DNA of 64,000 nt from Trileptium ribeirensis (GCA_030248225.1 JASANE010028067.1:41546-105545), one strand, 5' to 3'; positions 22,167-35,881 are shown, numbered from the stretch's first letter. Notes: generated from the sequence alone by a model not told the origin. Translations and numbers: made by a program.

Positions 22167-22343
22167 GGGCATAGCTAAAGGGAAGGGCATGGTGCGGTGC
22201 CCCCCTCCCTTCCCAAGTATTATCTGTGCCCCTTGAAAATATAACAGAAAAGTGAAGTTCACAGTTATGTGTTACTGATGCGTTTATGCTATGCCTCCGA
22301 ACAGATTGAGTAACCCGCCGTGCAAACCTTTCTAGCTATGCCC
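22167..22343. mobile_element. Short MITE with GGGCATAGCTA ends
   Basis: 177 bp bounded by inverted ends 'gggcatagctaaag' and 'tctagctatgccc', with a C-rich internal block. No open frame. No clear target duplication, so the class cannot be fixed. A further 'gctatgccccc' end-like string lies near 60290. Confidence 0.55.
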
Positions 22344-22510
22344 GTGTATACCATGCCAGGGATATATGCAAACGATCCCAACTATCTTGATAAGTTAGGT
22401 CACATTATGACCCGAAAATGTTTCATTAAAGGTTTCAAAAATATTGAATTACGCTAAATCCTGAATATGTCGCTTCTTGACATAATGTAAATTAGACTGT
22501 GTCGTGATCT

Positions 22511-22980
22511 ACGCGTTTTTCAAAAGTATTTTTATTTTTGATTACAATAAGGAGGTCGTTAGACATAGAAAAATAAGCAATGACATAACCTCTTACCTAA
22601 TTCGTGCATCCTAACTCCTAATCCTAACTCCTAATACGCGTTTTTCAAAGGTAGTTTTATTTTTGATAACAATAAGAAGGTCGTTAGACAAAGAAAAATA
22701 AGCAATGACATAATCTTTTACCTAATTCGTGTATCCTAACTCCTAATCCTAACTCTTAATACGCGTTTTTTAAAGGCAGTTTTATTTTGATTACAATAAG
22801 GAGGTCGTTAGACATAGAAAAATAAGCAATGACATAATCTCTTACCTAATTCGTGCATCCTAACTCCTAATACTAACTCCTAATACGCATTTCTCAAAGG
22901 TAGTTTTATTTTTGATAACAATAAGGAGGTCGTTAGACGAAGAAAGATAAAAGCAATGGCAAAATCTCTATCCTCATTTG
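22511..22980. repeat. Tandem repeat, ~125 bp x 3.7
   Basis: Unit starts marked by 'acgcgttttt' (or acgcattt) lie at 22511, 22636, 22761 and 22885. Each unit contains 'aaggaggtcgttagaca' and ends in short 'cctaactcctaat' runs. The array is diverged by a few per cent between units. No coding potential. Confidence 0.95.
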
Positions 22981-24954
22981 TGCACAGCATAAAAACTGTT
23001 ACAGAATTATGAATAAGTTCGTTTTTGTTAATGTTTGTGTCTGTGTAAAAACATATATTCTTACAATTTTGTAGGGACAAAATGTCACTTTATAGTAACC
23101 GATAAACTTGTTTCAAACTGCCGTTTCTAATGAGTGCTTTATTGTAACCCTCATTTTTTAATGCATATAAAAATCATGTTTACAACTCCAGATAGATTGG
23201 TACCAAAAATCAATATTAAAATTAGCTTCCACTTTTCGTTACATCAAAAACGACTATATTATTTTGTCATATAGAGCCCATGCTTAAACGAGAATAAATC
23301 TAAATCTGCCTTGCTAACTGGTTTTAAGTAGCCTCAGTGGTTTGTTTACGTTATTACAAAAAATTGTGATGCTATTGTAAGAGCCACGGGTTTTCTCAAA
23401 AAACCGCACCATTACATGGACGCGCAGCTTTCGTACTCGGTTTTTGTCACTTTAACGATGCTCGTTCCAATCGTGTTGCGTGCCAGCAGCGAGTCAATCA
23501 ACTTACAGAGTTTTTTCAGAAATTTACTGTTTACTGGGACTACGGCAAGCGGAAGTAGCTTATTTTGAATGTTATGCTGTTTATCCTGCCTCCGTGGTAT
23601 TTCGTTCCATTATGTCAACGATCTGATAGTTTAGCGTTGCGGCGAAGCAATGTAGCCGTGTCGCCTGTCAGCGTGAAGCTCGTAACGAACTGGGTAAAGT
23701 TTATATAAATTTACGATGGTTTTGGCAGTAAACGTTAACTTAAGTTCGAAATTGCACTCTATTTTAATATTTGCAGTATTGGATAACTGTAATGATTTAT
23801 GGCTATTTTACTGTCGTTCTAAAAAGCGACTCAATAATTGTTGTCCTGGCGTTATAAAGTTTATTACGATCTAGATTGCGATCTAGTCTTGGCGACTCGT
23901 TACCTAAGCTGCCTCGTTTATATTTATTTTCTTGGCGTTGTAAAAATTCACTGTAACCTGATCATATAAGACCGGCTACACAAGTATAGGCTGTTCTCGA
24001 GATAATCATAAGTTCGCGTTGTCGAATTATCATTGCACGCGGATTGGTGGATTGTTTGTTAACTTAGTACATTGTAACATTTGAAATAACTGGTTTGCCG
24101 ATTCTGAATAGTGCGTACGACTGAGGTATAGTTATCGGATCTTTATCTGATTTTAATGAATAGGCGGAGCATACTCAATAAAAGCGTTTGAATCGTTTGA
24201 TCAGGGGATCAGTTTGAGTTTGAGCGAGTGTCCTGAGCAGGCGCATATTTCAACAAGTTTTATTCAGTTGGCTTTTTGTTGTATATTCATTTTCGCTGTC
24301 TCTTCGGGGTCGCCTCGGTGCGTGGTCTCGTGTTGGGCAGCGAAGTCTGGTCGTCGTTTTCAATTTATGGTTCAAATTTACTTTCGGCTTTCGTTCGACT
24401 TGTGCTGCTCCGGCCTTCGCTCAGCCGCCCGGGATGATTCCCCTGGCCTGTGTCCCGACTTGTTTTGGGCACCGTTTAGTGTTTCATTTGTTTTATTGTA
24501 TAGCTGGGTCGTACAGATTTGTGCTTTCTTAGTCGTAGTAGCGAGTGGCGAGTAGCGAGTCGAATAGCGTTTTTACGTTTTGTTGGCCATAGTTTTGGGG
24601 CGGTGTTGAGCTACCGCACGCACTCTGCGGTCTAAGCTCTTGGACTTAGTACAGTTATTGCAACAAACCAGAGGCACCCTGCACTAGTTTTGGACCCGAG
24701 AAATAAGCATGTGCATCACCACTTTCAAGTATCGGATGTCGTACTAATCGCACTCCTAGTAACCTAAGCTGGCTCCATTAAACCGGGGAAACCGGTATGA
24801 AGGGATCTATATATAATCTAAAAATGATAGACAGAAATCAAGCCTTTCCACTAATCCAGCTGAACTAGAGCAATCGGGCACCTTCACATCCGAAGGCGGT
24901 CCCGATGTTTGATAGGTCTGTTTAACTGCACGACAAGGGATCGTAAACACTTTC
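22981..24954. other. Unassigned; GC-richer stretch upstream of an RT copy
   Basis: No gene recognised. From about 24200 the sequence becomes less AT-rich, and a 113-codon plus-strand open frame (24214-24555) encodes a Cys/Phe/Ser-rich hydrophobic peptide without known motifs. It could be decayed 5' sequence of the RT element that begins at 24955, but no motif shows this. Confidence 0.3.
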
Positions 24955-26300
24955 GCAAAGGTTGTGCCTATTTTCAAAACGGGTGATAAATGTTTGCCCG
25001 GGAATTATCGTCCTGTTAGCTTGACATCCGCCGTCAGCAAAATTTTAGAATCGCTGGTCCGAGTGCGTGTTTCATCTTTTTTGTTGGACAATTCCTTAAT
25101 TTATCGATCCCAACATGGTTTCATGTCCAAACGATCAACTACGACTCAGCTCCTCACTTATCTTGACTTTGCAACCAAGTGTGTGGACGACGGAGATTGG
25201 CTGGATGTAGTTTACATTGATTTCCAAAAGGATTTCGACAAAGTTAACCATGCTGCGCTGCTGACAAAACTCGAAATGTATGGTATTTCCGGAACACTCC
25301 TTTGCTGGTTCCGTAGCTACTTGCAGAATAGACGCCAATGTGTATGTGTCAACGAATGTTATTCCAGCTGGAGCCCATTTTTGGGCGTTGTCCTTCAGGG
25401 CACCGTACTTAGTCCACTGCTTTTTCCTTATCTTTATTGACGACATCGATGATAGTGTAGCTTCTGCCATTTATAAGTTCGCTGATGATATTAGGCTTGC
25501 GCGGCGCTTCATTCGTTCTTCCGCTCTCGAGCATGAATTCGATGCCTTCCAGCTAGATCTGGACAATTTTTCCAGCCACTGCCGTAAATGGTGTCTTTCT
25601 GTCAACTCTGCTAAATTCCATGTCATGCACATCGGATTCAATAACCCAAGTTCAGTTTACAGCCTAATGAATGACTGTCTGGATGTCACGACAACAGAAC
25701 GTGACCTGGGTGAACTTTTCTGCGATTCGCTGAAGTTCTCCGATCATTGTGCATATGTTTCCGCGAAGGCCCATAGAGTTATCTTCATGGTTCGTCGTAC
25801 TATTTTGAACTGGACGAAAAAAATCTGGTTGTGTCTTTACCGATCCCTTACCCGCCCTCATGTCGAGTATGCTGTTTCTGTATGGTGTCCGTACCTTGAA
25901 AGAGACAATGAAATTATTTAAAAAGTTCAACGATCTGCTACAAAACTTCTCCCTGAAATCCGCCACCTCAGTTACACCGACCGACTTGACTACTTGAAGA
26001 TCCAGTCTCTAAAGACTCGGCGCCTCCGCAATGATCTAATCTTAGTGTATAAGATGATCCACGGAGGGGTCACATAGATATATCATCTTTTTTCCGGCCT
26101 GGGTTTCCGTCAACGCGTGGACACGACTTGAAATTGCAGACGCTTGATGTTCCACAACTAGATGTGAGAAAAGTCTTCTTCCCGTATAGAGTGGTTAGAA
26201 TCTGGAACGATCTACCCTCCGACATTGTGTGGGCACCGTCGTTGTCATCCTTCAAGCTCCGTCTGTACGCCGCCAAGTGTTACCACCATAAATAATTGTA
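24955..26300 (+). pseudogene. CR1-type reverse transcriptase, 5'-truncated and frameshifted
   Basis: Open segments at 24964-25440 and 25280-25921 overlap through a frameshift near 25430. Together they give an RT with 'NYRPVSLTSAVSK', 'SQHGFMSKRSTTTQLL', motif A 'VVYIDFQKDFDKVNH', motif B 'VVLQGTVLSPLLF', 'IDDIDDSVAS', motif C 'YKFADDIRLA', and the thumb/C-terminal part 'DLGELFCDSLKFSDH' and 'VQRSATKLLPEIRHLSYTDR' to about 26290. The catalytic Asp pair is present as FADD. The endonuclease domain, start and tail are missing. It is the best-preserved RT here but dead through the frameshift and later stops. Confidence 0.93.
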
Positions 26301-28402
26301 TATAATTGTTTTTCATCACAAACCTCACGACAGCGAGGGTAGCTTCTCCCTCAAGTGGTCGCTTCAACCAAAAGTATGATCATCCTAATGAAGCTCGAAC
26401 ACTGGATTGTGCCGATACGCGACCCTGGGAGAAGAAAGGTACATACAAAGGTACATAGACCAATTTCTGCGATTGAACGGACGAGGAGGAGTAGCCCGTT
26501 GAAAATCGGTACTGAGGTTTGCGTCACGGAATCTAAAGCCAAAATTATCGTTCTTGTAAATCATTGACAACCAGTATCAGTAACCTTGCTGTGACTTGTA
26601 ATGTATCATACTTTGTGTCCATTAATGTTGTGCTTATGCGTAGCGTAGTCCGCTAATTTGTAGTAAAATCACTGATCTACTTAAGTTTCTGTGTTATCTT
26701 GGCTATGTACAGGAGGCGACGGATGGCCCTGGAACACTGGTGTAGCGTGTTAGGTGAAGACAGTCCAAGTTACGACAACTTTGGACAATCGTCATACGGT
26801 TTTGTGTTAAGAAATATAAACTAATCTTTTATCAACTTCTTCCTTGAAGGCGTTCTGCAGTTAATCGCGTGTTATCACACGGGAGTGCAAAACGACCCAC
26901 GCCTAACTCTGGTGATACAACATGATGTTGAGGCCCGGGTAACGCATATGAAGCAGCAGGATTGCTAGCTCATCGCAATTTCATCTCTGCGTGGTATAGT
27001 AGTAAAGGCTGCGTCCATGAATCAATATTGCCGATCCTTGCGTAGAGTTATGCGTAGTTGGAGTCCGGTGTCGGTGAAGTGCTGATCCCGGACAAGCGTG
27101 CCGGATTGTCAACTCATAAATCGGGGAAAACTTAGGCCTATACAGTAGAAATATGTCGATCCCTAACGTAACTCCCGCTCAGGATTTAAACTGACTCCGG
27201 AGGTATCCTTCGTCTTGCTGTCGGATAGGGACTGGGTGGCCTGAGTCAATAACAAACTCGGTCTGTGTAGCTACTGGGTTGACAAGAGCCCACTAAAAGG
27301 ACTGACCATTCTACTGGTCTCGCTAGCGAAGACTATGTCTACAGCAACTGATAAGCTAAGGCAGTTCACCACATAAGCAGGTTAGACACGCACCGACCAC
27401 AAGTTGAATCATGCAAGTTGCCACGGTAAATGTTGCCTGACATTAAAACATGCATCCAGTTTGTGCAAATTTTCGATAAAAAGGTTAAAACCTAATACCG
27501 TGGGGAAAATCAACGTGAACCACCTTCACAGACACAGATCACAGACAAAGATACATTTAATACAAATGTACGATTTGCAAGTTACGGCATCGGTCGGGAA
27601 ATGAATATACACCCATGACTCTGGGCATGGTTTTAATTATGGAAAAGAACCGGAATGTAAGTGGCTGCTTTTTTTAGCAATCGATTGGTCGCCCGGGGTC
27701 GACGAGCTAATAAACTTAAATGTGTGGCGTAGGAGATCTGCCGACGTCAGGCCGCTGGTCTCGAACGGAACAGTTATGCCAAGAGGGGACCTCACCATGC
27801 CTCTAAACACGTGAGCCATTGCATCGGGACCCACCCTTTAACACTGGGGTTTGGGAGGGGGTGCGTCATCCTATTTCTCCGGGGGTGCTAAATCGGTAGG
27901 TAATCAAAGAGCTTAACGTAGGTACCAGCTTTCGGGGTACTCTTCCCCTAAGAAGTAGGTTGTACAAGCTACCCGTCTACCCGTCCTGTTACACTATAAT
28001 GTTGAATAAGAGTTCTTGCTTTGATTCAGTCGAACAAAACATATGTGGCTGATGTGATATCTTTAAAATGTGCTCGCAACCAGTAGGCAAACAGCGGTTA
28101 GAATTAAAGACTGAGTTGAACTGTTTTACAAATAATGATATGACTGCGAAAATTTTTTCAAAACTTTGTGTCGACAGTTGCAACGTTTCGTTATCCTAAA
28201 ATCAATGAAGCTGGAATACCTTTATCAAATGACGAAGTCTTGAAGTATGAAAACATTTATTCCTTTGTTGTGCTTCACAAATGCTAAAATATAACCCATA
28301 TATATAGACAAAATTAGAAGCCTCAGGCGTTATTTTAATACTGGTAATAATCTCTAATAAATCATCAGCCGTTATCTCCCGTGTAAATCCTGAAAAAATG
28401 AG
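26301..28402. other. Unassigned stretch
   Basis: 26900-27980 is less AT-rich, with many CpGs and short open frames on both strands. I recognise no domain, terminal repeat or RNA in it. It may be an old LTR-type element, but the evidence is only composition. Confidence 0.35.
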
Positions 28403-28615
28403 TTGCTCAATAAGTTACACGGTCTTACAGCTTCAGAAGGAGCTGCGGACAGGAACTTGTCATTAATTTATACAAACTTTTGCAACTATCGACATAAAAT
28501 AGGAGAGAACAGACAATTCTGGTCCGTTTCAAGCAGAAATATTAGAGTGGAGCTAATAGTGGCACTTATACAGCCAAACATAACAGGGAATTCTTTAAGT
28601 GCTAATTTTCTATAG
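28403..28615 (+). CDS. Exon-like segment, weakly CUB-like
   Basis: A 70-codon plus-strand frame follows an AG (28401-28402) and ends at TAG. Codon choice looks coding. The C-terminal part, 'SSRNIRVELIVALIQ' followed by 'ITGNSLSANF', resembles the last two strands of a CUB domain (S-S-x-N-x-L-x-V-x-F ... G-F-x-A-x-F). 'RNLSLIYTNF' fits an earlier strand. Only part of a domain is present, and no neighbouring exon is firmly identified. Chance similarity is possible. Confidence 0.3.
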   Translation: MLNKLHGLTASEGAADRNLSLIYTNFCNYRHKIGENRQFWSVSSRNIRVELIVALIQPNITGNSLSANFL

Positions 28616-30607
28616 TGTTTTGGGCCCCGGTAACCCTGACGGGCAATGCGTTATATCGTTTGAAATAAGAAAAATTTACAGCGGCGGGTTTGGGGGTCGG
28701 CAGTTCCCCGACCTACTCTTAGGTTTAATATATGTCTCATATAAGAATCTAAGCGTAGGCTAAAGCTAAAGTTTAGTATATCGAGAACCGCACGACGTGC
28801 ATTACATTTTGGCACCTCAGGGATACCTTGGCCGTGTTTTGAATAATATGCATGACTCCCCAAGCCAAGCTGTTCATGTTGCAAAGTTGAGACTCTATGT
28901 GGGCGGTAAAATCATGCTAATCCTGTTTTATAAAGGTTAAAATGTGTTACCCATATAGTTCAGATTTAGTTAAAGTTTTATTATGTTTTCGTATTCAGTT
29001 ATTAAGACAATGAACGTATTGTAAAAGCGTTGCCATTTAAGACTTCTTTTTAGCACCGGCAACTCTTTTTGAACAAAGTGCTTAGTATTCGAACTGGGTT
29101 TTTGTTCTCCACCAAAATTCAATATTCCGGTAGAAATTTAAGGATGTCCATATTCTAAATTACATATTGCGTGAAGATTGCAATTTTATTTACGTGTATA
29201 TTTCATATGTCAATTGGAACAGTAAAAATTACTGAATCGTCCACGTTTTTGGACTAAACGCATCTTAGATGTTTATTGCTCTTGAGGATATGAGAATATA
29301 GCTAGATGTCTAGAATAAAAATTTCGGTACAAAATGTGTTCATTATTAATAAATGAAGGGATGTCTTTGCAGAATCCATTCGACAAATTTGCTCTGAACT
29401 CGTAATATCAGTCTGCGGCTAAAGAGATTTTAATTTTGCGTAACTACCTGTTTCAAGTTTAGGTATCCGATAAATATACGATTGTTGATATATCTTCTGC
29501 TGAAAAATCTGCCTTATTTACAAAGCGAATCCACCCAGGCGATAACCTAATTAAAGGCTCATATTTTTGGCTACTTCAGGCGTTAACAATGTTGCCTATA
29601 TACACTGGAAAAATGCTGAGTTAAATTTTGAGTCAACTATTGAATCAGTTTGGGACAAATTGGACTCAAAGTTTATCAAGATTTAATTGCAGCTTTGCGT
29701 TAAAATGAACCGACTTAGAAACTCAATTTGAGTCTATGTTTTTGCTGTGCAAGACAGGAATATCCAGGTTTTTCGCGACGTGCTTCGTTTGTACACAATG
29801 GTTTTTCAAAACCTTATAAGGGCTACTAGTATTAAAATTCATTAAAGCCTGAAATGTTCTAAAAGTTTATTTTCTATAACGCTAAATCAACATTAGCAAT
29901 GTCATGAGTGAAGCAGCGCATATATCTCAGTAGTTTTGGTGTTTATACTTAAACGCTGGAGTGAACGAGTTATGTCGTTTAAAGCTTTTGCATCCGTAGG
30001 ATTAAAAGAACATCACAAATCGAAAGGCCTGACGATTTGTCGTCGGCAAAATGTCTTCAAACATGTTTCCTTTGAGTCCGTGTCTAGTGTGCTAAAAAGT
30101 AGTTCAGTGTACCTAGATATTTATATATTCTTGTTACATTATTGCTTCCAGGTACAACCTGTGGACACAAGAGAAAACGTAGCCTGAGTTGGGACTAAAC
30201 TACAAATTGTACTTAATTCATGACATATGAATATAAATATACAACGCAAAATATTGTTTATATATAGAAATTAACAGATAATCAACCCATTCCTTTTTTA
30301 TAGTGTCTTTTGGTAGGTTTTACGGTTTCTGCAAATTCATACATAGTCAGCAATGTGCCACGGATTTTGTATCAACACGCAAATTTCACTTCATTCATTT
30401 CAGTTCAGTAGTTCTGTTTAATGACTAAAATATTGTCGTGTCGGTGATTCGTAAAGGCCATAAATGTTGAATCTGCTGAAAAAATTAAGCGACAAAATTT
30501 GCTACACCAATGTTACTCAAAACAGTGACTATGCCGGACGAAGAGTGGACTTTTATTACCCTTTTAAACTTCCTTGAGGACGTCATGCAACCCAGTAATA
30601 CACCAAT
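28616..30607. other. Mostly featureless AT-rich stretch
   Basis: No repeat or RNA recognised. A strong acceptor-like string ('ttacattattgcttccag') ends at about 30152, after which a short open stretch runs to a stop. This could be an exon edge, but no donor or partner exon was found. Confidence 0.3.
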
Positions 30608-30862
30608 GTGTCTATTAGTGAGATCAGACAAGAACACTCTCCTATGCTAGTCGGTTCCCATAACGCTGACATTTTTGTCATAAGCTGGCTGGCGGAGAGC
30701 TCAGCTGTGACAAGTCTTCGTAAAGGAAAGTCATGGGGTGTTTTCCTACAGATCGATAAGCCGAAACTGATCAATTTTGAAGATACAGAGACAAATTTTA
30801 TAGAATTCGACTCAGCTCGACGAGCTGGTACAGAAATTATCCACTTTTGCTCATTTTTATGA
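30608..30862 (+). CDS. Exon-like open segment, unrecognised
   Basis: About 84 plus-strand codons ending in TGA with coding-like codon use and GC content above the surroundings. Readable pieces include 'ADIFVISWLAESSAV', 'GKSWGVFLQIDKPKLINFED' and 'FIEFDSARRAGTEIIHF'. An AG at 30617-30618 could be its acceptor. No domain is recognised. The opposite strand is also open for 119 codons but reads less like protein. A direct repeat 'gtaggtacccaaa' lies just downstream (30885-30920). Confidence 0.3.
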   Translation: MSISEIRQEHSPMLVGSHNADIFVISWLAESSAVTSLRKGKSWGVFLQIDKPKLINFEDTETNFIEFDSARRAGTEIIHFCSFL

Positions 30863-32099
30863 AATTTTGTTTTCGATTTTTTTTGGTAGGTACCCAAATG
30901 ATTCCGTAGGTACCCAAAATTTTCGAATTTATTTTCCTCCATAACTGTATAATTTCAGCCTTGTGGCTAAAGGGAAAGATCCAGTTATGTCTAAATAGCG
31001 TAACAAAATCCTTGGTGCGTAACTTAGAATTTAACCGTTGCGTTCACTACAATACATCCTCCGCTCAGTCAATTATAGTGTAAATGATAGCGGATATTGT
31101 GCTAGTACCCAATCGCCGACCTAATTAGTCGACCATAAATTCTGAATATTATGAGTTTCAATCGCCAAGGTCACATATTCTATCAGTTCGAGGTCATTAT
31201 ACTTGCACTAACAACATATCAAAGCCAGTGTGTCAAACTATACACGTGGCTAATCAATGAAGTCAAAATTTTAATCAAACAAAGCAAGTGTACCTATAAT
31301 TTACCGGAATAAATTTATATGTGTCAATATTGATATTATTTGTATACAAATTATACATCTCCGTAAATAACTGTTATATATATAGATATATCTTTGTACA
31401 CACATTTAATATATATTTATTGGTTTTATCTACCTCTTTACATAAGATGTATACATTCCGTTAACTCAAATAATAAACTCACTTTCAGTGAAAGGTAATT
31501 TATCTCTTCAGCTGTTTCTATATGGTTTAGTTAGATATCAATACAACAATATCGTTTATTAGCCGGCCTGAATTGTACAGCTCTGTGTTTCGTTGTCCGA
31601 TATGTTTATATATTTTAGAATAAAGCTCTAGTAGAACCTGTAAAAGCGGTAAAGAGGTGTGTTTTATTAACCCTGAGATGAAGCCGATCTGTCGTGATAA
31701 CAGTCAGGATGACTTTAGCGTAGAAACTTGCCTGAAGTGATAAAGCGAAAAAACTACCTGAATATGAAGAGATGCACGAAAGGCCTTACGTTGGACCAGT
31801 GGGGATTCAAATCCGGATTTCTAGCTTGCAAGACTACCGCGGTGGAACTACACCACAGCCCCCGATCAACTAGCGTTGAAACTACGCTATTTAAGCTGGC
31901 GTCGAGAGACGTTACGAATATGTATTGAGCAAAATTTAGCTCTACGTGTGTCATTTATGCTTGACTAAAGTATCCATCTTACCACACTATTTTGGTATTT
32001 TGTTAAAAAGTTAAGTTGCTAAACTGCTTCTAGTCAACCAATACGTCCACATTTTGTCCGTGAACATCCAAGTTTTTCTCGTATTTGAGCTAAAGAGAA
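30863..32099. other. Unassigned AT-rich stretch
   Basis: Contains TA-rich simple sequence near 31370-31420. Overlapping short open frames on both strands at 31728-31954 are shadows of one another. Nothing else is seen. Confidence 0.4.
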
Positions 32100-32845
32100 C
32101 TATGTTGGTGCAACAATGTTTGCTAAACCACAACAGGACAAATTGGTTCAAGACATCACAACTACATTAAATTTGTTATCGAACAAACATGGGAAACATA
32201 ATATCACACATGTTTATATGTGTGAGGACCTAGGTCTTATAATTAGTAACGATCCTAAAACCTTCAAACGATATTATAGCAAAAGCATAGCGCACTCTTA
32301 ATATGCTTTGTCGCTGCTTTATAAATAGCAATACCGAATCAGTTGTGCGGTCATAGTTATCCTATGTTCATCTAATCATGCAGTACTCAAACCAAGTTTG
32401 GTCACCGTGTTGCATATCGGTAGATGAAAAAAGTGTAGTGTTGCTTCACACGACAATTAGCTGCAAGAGTAGCAATTACAACAATATTCATATCCTGAAA
32501 GATCAGTATACTTTAGGCTGGAGTCACTTAAACGTCGCCGGTTGAAACACGATCTTATTATGTCCTTCAAGTGTCTCAACCAAAAACTCACACGTACACA
32601 CCTGCGGCACCGCTGGGAAGGCAGGGTGGACGATCTGTCAGGGAGGACCCGACCTCGAAGGGTAACTCCCCTAACCCTACAGGCATGTATGGTCTTAACA
32701 TTATTAAGCATAGCGTCGCGGTTAGATCTGTTGATGTCTAGGATCAACTATCCGACTTTATTGGAAATGAGCCCCCTGGCTGAAGCACAAAATATTCAAA
32801 TTTTGACGCACGCATTAGATAAAGACACTTAAACCACTTTTTGAA
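32100..32845 (+). pseudogene. CR1-type RT remnant (C-terminal part)
   Basis: The plus-strand translation with stops contains 'CEDLGLIISNDPKTFKRYY' (the post-catalytic DLGV motif), then 'YFRLESLKRRRLKHDLIMSF' and 'KHSVAVRSVDV' before a stop and 'DQLSDFIGN'. These match, in order, the end of the CR1-type RT also seen at 37604-37979. The catalytic part is absent. The middle is interrupted by stops and probably deletions. Confidence 0.8.
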
Positions 32846-34615
32846 ATATGACAGAAGCCTATTACAATCAGATGTAAGTGGTGTTTACTTCTTTCCTAAT
32901 TCCAATTTTATTAAACAAAAAGTAGAACATGTTATCACTTTATATAAATTAAATTTAATACTTTTATATATACATTATTATTATATTTATTACACGTTAG
33001 AATATTAGAGTGAAACAGTTTGTGTAATCCTAAATAGGTAACAACTGCAGCTGAGTCGCTTAAATTTTTAAAGCGGATATAAGCATATACCAATAATTAT
33101 CGCTAGTATAACCTTTGAATAATAAGTGCGGCAGACCAACTAATTTTGGCAGATAACGTTGATGATGTATAAGCTAATGGCCTTTGCTAAGTCGCATGCG
33201 TTGAATGAAAATTTTCGGATGGCTTTGCTCTTAGTAACATATGTTTGACTTTAGGACGAAAGTAGAGGGATAATATTTGTTATCCAGAAATTAACGTTGC
33301 TGAGTCATGATAGCTCCTACAAAATTGTTGCTTATTCATTAGCGCCTACAAATTTGCAAATTTCAAAAATTTTAAAACACCGACAGGGCTAAATTTTGAG
33401 ACTGTTTTGATCGCTAAATATATAAAGGGCCTTGAATGATATAGTAAGCAGTTAGAAGGCCATGTTCCAGTTGAAAACAATACAAATCTTGCCATTGTGA
33501 CGTTTAGGATCGTAAGATAAATGTATTCTACGCCATTCTCAATATACTAAACCAAAGCCTTAGCCTAAGCTTCGCATCTTATATAACACTTAGCCTAAGC
33601 CTAAGCTTAAGGGCGGAGACTACCGTCCTCCGTTCCCTGAACTCCCACACTAAGCTGTTTTTTCAATAACGATATAACGTCCGAACTCGAAAGGTGCCAA
33701 AGCCCGAAAACTGTCCACATTGGGAAATAATTTTATTACAAGTCTTACCAATCATATTCTCTATTTCTGTAAAACAGTTTTCAAATATGCTGCAAATAAT
33801 GTTGGAAATAAGTGATAGTTTCAGGTGTTTATCGCAAAATACTGTTGTTATACCGTATTTCTAATGGATTTCAGTATAGTGATAAATGTTTGAAGGTTGT
33901 TGTGCAGATTACAATATTCGAGAATATTTTACATGCTACTGCTTTGTTTCATGCTTAACTTATCTGTGCATTTTAAGCTCTAAATTCAAAATAATTTTAA
34001 GTTAGCAACATCCGTATAAATAATGTCATACTGAATTAAATTTTCTTGGTTTTACGACAACCCTTATACATAAATCGCATATTTAAAATCATGTTAAATC
34101 GGCATCAAGTTTTGATCATCGAAACTAGGTTTAATGACGTGTCGTGTGTTGGCTGCCATAATTTCATAAAACGCTTGTTGTACTTATAATTCTATTATTT
34201 TGAAGCATTGTTGTAGAAGATGCAGCTGCCCAGTACAGACGACAATGTGCAATATCAAGTACCCACGCTTATACCCACATATCTTGGTGCCTCGTGGGGG
34301 TTTTGATATTATTTGAATTTTGAAATTCTAAAATATATATTGGGACATAATATACTTTGATTTGAAATTTTATGATGTTAAATTAATACCGTTCCAAATT
34401 ATTTTAATAATTAAATAAGGTTTCTATTATGTGTTCTATAGTGTGATCAAAATGACTTCGAAAGTCACTAATTTAGTATCATTATGAACGTCATTTACGC
34501 CATGCTGAATACTAAATTTGGTACATGCAATATATATTTCTAGTTTAGAAGGAATGTAGAGTTATTGACCCAGACTGACTGTTTCTTAAATTTTTACCCG
34601 CAATTGTGCACACAG
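32846..34615. other. Unassigned AT-rich stretch
   Basis: No gene or repeat family recognised. A short 'ccttagcctaagcttcg...cttagcctaagcctaagctt' cluster sits near 33555-33610. Confidence 0.4.
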
Positions 34616-34860
34616 GATGCAGACGTAATCGCATTAGGATGCACTTTATAATGTCCGTGCCATTTGGAATATTTGACCTCTATATCCAACTCCTAAAAAA
34701 CTATACACCGCAAACGGTCGTTTTCACACCAACGCTACGTTTAAAAATGAGAGAAAATGCCATGCTGCAATTTTACGTTATGCTTTGGTGTCATTGTTAC
34801 CGTAGTTATTTGTTTAAACGATATCATGGACTCAAGTTCCAAATGGCGAAAGCATTATAA
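34616..34860 (+). CDS. Exon-like open segment, unrecognised
   Basis: After an acceptor-like 'gtgcacacag' ending at 34615, an 81-codon plus-strand frame runs to TAA. It is rich in Met, aromatic and basic residues ('HFIMSVPFGIFDLYIQLL', 'LQFYVMLWCHCYRSYLF'). The hydrophobic parts might be membrane segments, but no family is recognised and an overlapping frame is equally open. Confidence 0.2.
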
Positions 34861-35881
34861 CGTGAACCCCATACTATACCTTAGAATTTTTCCTGCAAAG
34901 TTGGAAAATAGTTTTATCGCCAGTTTGCCTTTTAAGAAGATGGTCTTGCAAAAACGATAATTAACAGCCGCGTTTGATACAGATACAATGACATTATGAA
35001 GCTAATTAGCCAAGATGGCAAGCTACACGTTTACTTATCAGGAGCTGTCTCTGCATAATCACCGCAACAGAAACGAAGCAGATACGTACGTATTCAATGT
35101 ATTATTTTACATCTCCGTCACATTAAAAAGTACATGATTCTGTTTTCATCGGTAGACATGCAAACGATAGCATACTGTTCTCTTGCATAGGTACACCGAT
35201 TGGGATTCATATAAGGAGTAAAACCTATAAATCTTGTTTTTATCACCTGAAATTATTTTACCAATAATTGTTAAATTTACGACGTTTGAGCAATTCACGT
35301 TTTTAATTACATTTTACAAAATGAATATATATTAAAACTAAAACTCGATCCAACGAAATTGGCATATATACTACAAGTGCTAACGCAGACGCAATTCAGC
35401 TTGTTTACAATTAAAATTAGCAACGTAGCCATGTATTCAAATTACATTTAACAAACTTTTGTAACTTTTGAAACTATAAGACAACTGATAGTTTAGTCAT
35501 ATTAATACTAGAATTATGGTCTGCTTTTAATTTGAGCATATCTCCAAATGCCATATATCTTCAACATGGGTTTCCGGTAGCCTGGATAATTCGATAATTC
35601 GTCGTACAGCTACTCTTCCTGATCCGTTTCTTGCCAATTTTATGGTGATTCCGGACTGCTGTATTTTGAAATTGGTACAGACGTGGGTCAATGTTAAAAG
35701 GAGTTGCTGAGTTTACAGTAAACAAATCTTGTTGTCAAGCAGTTCGCAGTTGGTGCATCGTGGCGCCTAAAAGTTGTGCAACTGCACAACGAAATGCACA
35801 AGAAAAGTATTTATGAAGGGATTTGACTGAGCGTTAATTCTTCGCAGCTTCCGAAGTTTATTCTTTCAGATTAAAACCGCC

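Noticed and set aside
22511..22980. CRISPR-like array of direct repeats
   Set aside because: Repeats are contiguous ~125 bp units without unique spacers; it is a simple tandem repeat in a eukaryotic context.
24964..25470. Minus-strand 111-codon frame over the RT copy
   Set aside because: Antisense of the clear plus-strand RT motif A/B region.
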